Assembly: GCF_002994745.2 (NCBI RefSeq)
Contig: NC_037093.1
Span: forward strand, 9,846,400-9,910,399
Origin: Rosa chinensis
Taxonomy: Eukaryota > Streptophyta > Magnoliopsida > Rosales > Rosaceae
Length of the DNA stretch: 64,000 bases
Direction of reading: 5' to 3'
The translations under genes were made by a program, and so were the position numbers. The notes beneath the pieces were generated by a model. It had not been told where the DNA came from and made no database searches. It was given only the letters and a program-made list of their open reading frames with translations. Each line of letters begins with the position of its first letter. Positions within the stretch are counted from its first letter, which is position 1. This document shows positions 60,725-64,000 of the stretch, piece by piece.

Positions 60725-63418
60725 TCAGGGGTTGCCTTCGACATCTTCTGCTTCAGCGGGCGGCGGCACGATCGATCGACTCGCTTGGTCGGACCCTCGC
60801 GCTGTCGGACTGGGGGTCTCTATGGTACCATCCGCCCGGGTGTGCGCCTCCAGGAATCCAGCACGTGACACCTCCGATGGGGTGGGGTGGGGAGTCTGTT
60901 GGGACCCTTCCGCCGGATGTGCGCCACTTTCTCTACTGCCCGAGCGGGCACCTCCAGCTGGGGCAGGCACGACGTCTGTCTCCGGCGGGATACTCTCAGC
61001 CGGCGGCGCGTCAGGCTGTGACGCTTTGGCGAAGTCAATGGCGCCCTTCCGCTTCAGCATGTCTATGTTTGCTCGGGCCCCAGCCTTTGCCGACTCGGTC
61101 ATCGCATTCTTAAACTCCGCCGACTGCTTGAACGCCTCAACAGCGGCGGCCGCAGCGGTACTCCCTTCAGCCCTCAGCCGGGTAACCTCACCCCCCAGCC
61201 GCTTCACTTCAGTCATTCTGTCGGCGGACTCCCGCTGCACAATAATGAGTTTTTTTATCCTTGGCGGCTATCCGCTCCTGCAGCAGGACGATGTCTTGCT
61301 CCAACTTGGAGACATATTCATTCCTCTCCAAGTCCCGCTCAATGGCTACGTTGAGCTTACCGCGGACATCGGCATAGTCACATTCCGCCTTGGCAAGCCC
61401 CCGCTCTACCTCCGCCAGTCGCTCCTTCGCCTCCGCCAACTCCCTCTGCAAACCTTGGATTTCCTCCCTGAGCTCCCCCTCAATCAGGGGCCGCTTCGAC
61501 GCCGCCACGAACATGTCGTGCAGTCCCGCCGATATTTGACCAAACACCGAGCTGAAAGGCGATTGGTCAATTGCCGTGGGGCGTGAGATACCTGCTAGGC
61601 CGCCGAACCCTAGCCGTTCGCATAGATGGAAGAGGAACTCCCGCTCACCATCTGTCATGAACGCAGCATACTCGGCAAACGAGTCCAGCTCACTAACGGC
61701 GGGCGCCTCTCCCTCCACTGCAACAGTTTTCGAAGGAACTTGTCGAGCCTTCTTCTGTCGGCGGGCCCCAATCACCTCCACCTCCTCTCCCTCTTCCTCG
61801 TCAGGAGAATCAACCTGCCGGCGTTTTCTCTCCAGCGCCTTTTGGTTCCCGACGGCGGTCCTCGTCACCCTCACTGGCGGCTCCTCCCTTATCACAATGA
61901 CACTATCCGCCGGTTGCACCACCTTCCCCTTTTGAGGGCCACCCCTGTGGGCAGGCATCCGCTCCTTCTGTTGCCCAGCTGCAACGCTTCCCCTCTCCCC
62001 GCCAGCCTCTTCGGTCCTCGCCTGCACTACCGGCAGACCATCCTCACCAAGATGGGAGTGGTACGGCATAGGTAGCACCACAGGAACCTCGGACTGACTC
62101 AGCGCCAGTGTCTCGGGGTTCACCAGCGTCTGCTGGGCCGCCAGCCCCTCGGCGTACATGGCCTCCAGAAAGTTGTCTATCTCCGCGCGGTCCATGGCCT
62201 TTTCAAAAGCGTCGCGACTTGATTTATTACCCGGCGGGGTTTCTAAAAAAAAAAAATACCAGTCAGTCCGGATCACACTTACAAAAAAAAAAGAGAAAAC
62301 GGTATGGTGGAGATTTTTCACCAATGGAACGCGTTAACCGCTGGTCGACCAGCAACTCCCAACCGGTCAGAAGTCGGAAATCCAGCAAGTTGCGGTTCCG
62401 CCAGCAACCTCTGATCCTCGCTACGCGACACTCTTCTTCGCGCGTTAGCGTGTACCGCAGTCCCGCTGCACAAAAACGGTAATCGTTAGTGAGAATACAA
62501 GTGCAAATACGTGAACCCGCCAACTACGTTCAGCAGAAACCGGTTACCAACCTCGAATGGGTTGGAACTCCGACTTAATCCTAAATGTCGGCCCTTCCTC
62601 GTTTGACCTGGCATGATACTCCCAACCCTCTGTGGCGACGCAGAAGGTCCCCCGCCAGTAGGACATTGAGTCCCTTAGATTCTCAATCAGCTTGGGCGCT
62701 CCCTGCCGGCGGCTCAAGTTCACTTGCCCTTTGCAACCTCGGCGCTTCACGTACACCAGCTCGTAGAAGTGAAGCACTTCCGCCACAGTAGGCCCCTCGC
62801 ACCCGAACAACCGCCAAAGTGAGTTCATGGCCAACATCAACCGCCACATGTTGGGGCAAATCTGACCAAAGGCAAGGCCAAATTCGCACACCAGGATTTG
62901 GAGATTTGGCACCAGCGGGAATGTCACTCCTTGGCGGAAAATCGCCTCATGAACTGCAGCAAATCCCGCCGGGCAACCGCTATCGGCGGGCGCAGCTTCA
63001 CAGAGCCCGGCAACCGGAACGTCTGCTTCATTCGGTTAACAGCGGCGGCGTCCATCCGCCCTCCTGCCTCGTCGACGGCGGTGCCATCCGAGAGGAACCA
63101 CGCCGACTCAGCATTCTGCCCCGCTACTTCTCCTTCTCCAGCGGAGCCGCTAGCAGCATTGTTGCTCGCCAAACGCTCATCGCGCCTAGCTTTGGCAGCA
63201 GCGGCCTCACCCGCCATTGAGCTCTCTGGACGCGAACCACGACCCATAGCTACTTCCCAGGGGATGGTCTGTAGTGGCTCAACTTCTAGCGGTTCTGGCA
63301 GTGAGGTTCCTGCATGGGCAGACGGACGCAACGAATCAATAAAAATCCTATCCGCCGAGCTGAACGACACGTCAGACCCGGAATCCTCACTGCTCGAAAT
63401 CTCTATGACATTAGCCAT
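60725..63418 (-). pseudogene. Antisense spliced gene of the Tat element (aORF)
   Basis: Three coding exons on the opposite strand to pol. Exon 1 (63418-62552) encodes MANVIEISSSEDSGSDVSFS ... SVKLRPPIAVARRDLLQFMR, and after a one-base frameshift TFPLVPNLQILVCEFGLAFG, CPNMWRLMLAMNSLWRLFG, VAEVLHFYELVYVKRRG, AKxLIENLRDSM-type sequence. Exon 2 (62465-62322, 48 codons): GLRYTLTREEECRVARIRGC. Exon 3 (62242-60725): AFEKAMDRAEIDNFLEAM, an acidic/basic linker, and a long coiled coil (ELREEIQGLQRELAEAKERL). A second frameshift sits in the A-run near 61240. Borders are GT-AG. The function of this protein is unknown; similar antisense genes occur in Grande/Tat-type elements. The two frameshifts suggest this copy is inactive. 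Confidence 0.75.
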
Positions 63419-63899
63419 CCCAAACCCTAAAACCCACATCAGTTAGCACAAACACAGATCTAGCCTATTCTTACATCAGTTATAGCCAAGGGCATCAAGA
63501 ACAAAACCCAGAAAATGCCAAAATACGAACAAACGCACTCAACCCATATTCGGCCATCTAAATCCCTAAGCACTAACGCTTTGCCAACCATAATTCAACC
63601 CCCCCCAAAAAAAATCTCATTTTACACCTCAGAACACGCCCAACAAAACCAGCAATCATCCCAGAAAGACAAAAACAAGACCCAGAAAATAGCAGCCCAC
63701 TGAAACAAAAATAAAAGGGGGGAAATCCAGATACCAACCTCGGTGATGAAGTCTACGACACAGTGGTGCACAGTAATCTTAGGGGGCTGCAATCGTCGTC
63801 TCTCCGGGAACGGTATCCCCAAGCTTCGGCAAACTCCTTCTCCGGTCTCGGACAAACAGAGCTTGAAGACGATGACTAGGTTTTCAAATTTTCACAAAG

Positions 63900-63950
63900 T
63901 GATGAAATCTCCCAAGGTTCCCCCCCCCTTTTATGTCAGCATCAACGCGT
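63900..63950 (-). promoter_or_regulatory. Putative promoter of the antisense gene
   Basis: The - strand reads GCTGACATAAAAGGGGG (a TATA-like box at about 63930-63936). A CACGTG-type core (GACACGTGTACGG) lies about 60 bp further upstream, near 63990. It sits about 0.5 kb upstream of the aORF start; a leader exon with donor CGAG/GTTGGT at about 63740 may intervene. Confidence 0.4.
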
Positions 63951-64000
63951 CCTAAGCCGTCCGCTCCATAACAACATCACATACCAGCCGTACACGTGTC

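Larger units (their letters stand above)
54100..64000 (+). mobile_element. Tat-lineage Ty3/gypsy LTR retrotransposon (3' end beyond window)
   Basis: In order: an LTR ending ...ATATCAACA at 54528, a primer-binding site, gag, protease, reverse transcriptase, two RNase H domains, integrase, and an antisense gene downstream of pol. The second, archaeal-type RNase H and the antisense ORF are known traits of the Tat lineage. The exact left end is uncertain: GC-rich element-like sequence begins near 54.05-54.10 kb. The 3' LTR is not reached by 64000. Confidence 0.85.

Noticed and set aside
60606..61586. 326-residue + strand ORF after pol
   Set aside because: It is the complement of the antisense gene's exon 3; its composition follows from the GC-rich coding strand opposite. 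It has no domain of its own.

Overview
This is a plant nuclear genomic window, most likely from strawberry (Fragaria) or a close Rosaceae relative. The clearest anchor is an intact 553-residue UGT84A-type UDP-glucosyltransferase at 29132-30793 (- strand). From memory, it closely resembles the strawberry cinnamate/hydroxycinnamate glucosyltransferase FaGT2, including its lysine-rich repeated C-terminal tail. A second UGT84A-like gene runs off the left edge (1-1152, - strand). No bacterial, organellar or CRISPR features were seen.

Almost everything between and after these two genes is nested transposable elements, many bounded by target-site duplications (TSDs) that can be read directly. (1) 1428-11037: a decayed Ty1/copia element on the - strand (TSD TTAAT) split by a 3.0-kb non-autonomous CACTA element at 5377-8383 (TSD ATC). 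(2) About 11.2-19.4 kb: a decayed L1-type LINE on the - strand, itself interrupted by a 132-bp insert derived from 5S rRNA, a 3.48-kb LTR-like insert and a small solo LTR. (3) 19.58-20.27 kb: a MITE-like element holding a LINE tail. (4) 22186-23832: a Mutator-like element with long TIRs (TSD TTCTTATTA) carrying host-gene fragments. (5) 24773-28294: a second such element (TSD TTAATTTTA) carrying a BES1/BZR1 fragment, with a hAT element (26312-28269, TSD CAGGTACC) inserted in its right TIR.

Downstream of the intact UGT gene lie a small MITE (33221-33579), tandem repeats and a gamma-glutamyl hydrolase fragment. Next come the 5' LTR and leader of a second copia element of the first element's family (37419-38875). 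That leader is broken at the gag start by an array of about five 1.56-kb direct repeats (38876-46505, resuming at 53278). Each repeat holds a TATA-like box and the 3' part of an LTR, and the internal units are separated by a tRNA-Asp-type primer-binding site. The last repeat is split by a 6.77-kb Pack-CACTA element (46506-53277, TSD AAG). This element carries fragments of an APR-like thioredoxin-fold gene, a 2-oxoglutarate dioxygenase, an IMP dehydrogenase and one unidentified membrane-protein-like gene.

The right end (about 54.1 kb to beyond the window) is a Tat-lineage Ty3/gypsy element. Its gag-pol is nearly complete (three in-frame stops, one frameshift), with two RNase H domains. A spliced antisense gene lies downstream of pol. 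The genes that plausibly work for the plant are the two glucosyltransferases. The rest records repeated transposition, gene capture and unequal recombination. Family names are from motif recognition and memory; no database search was possible.
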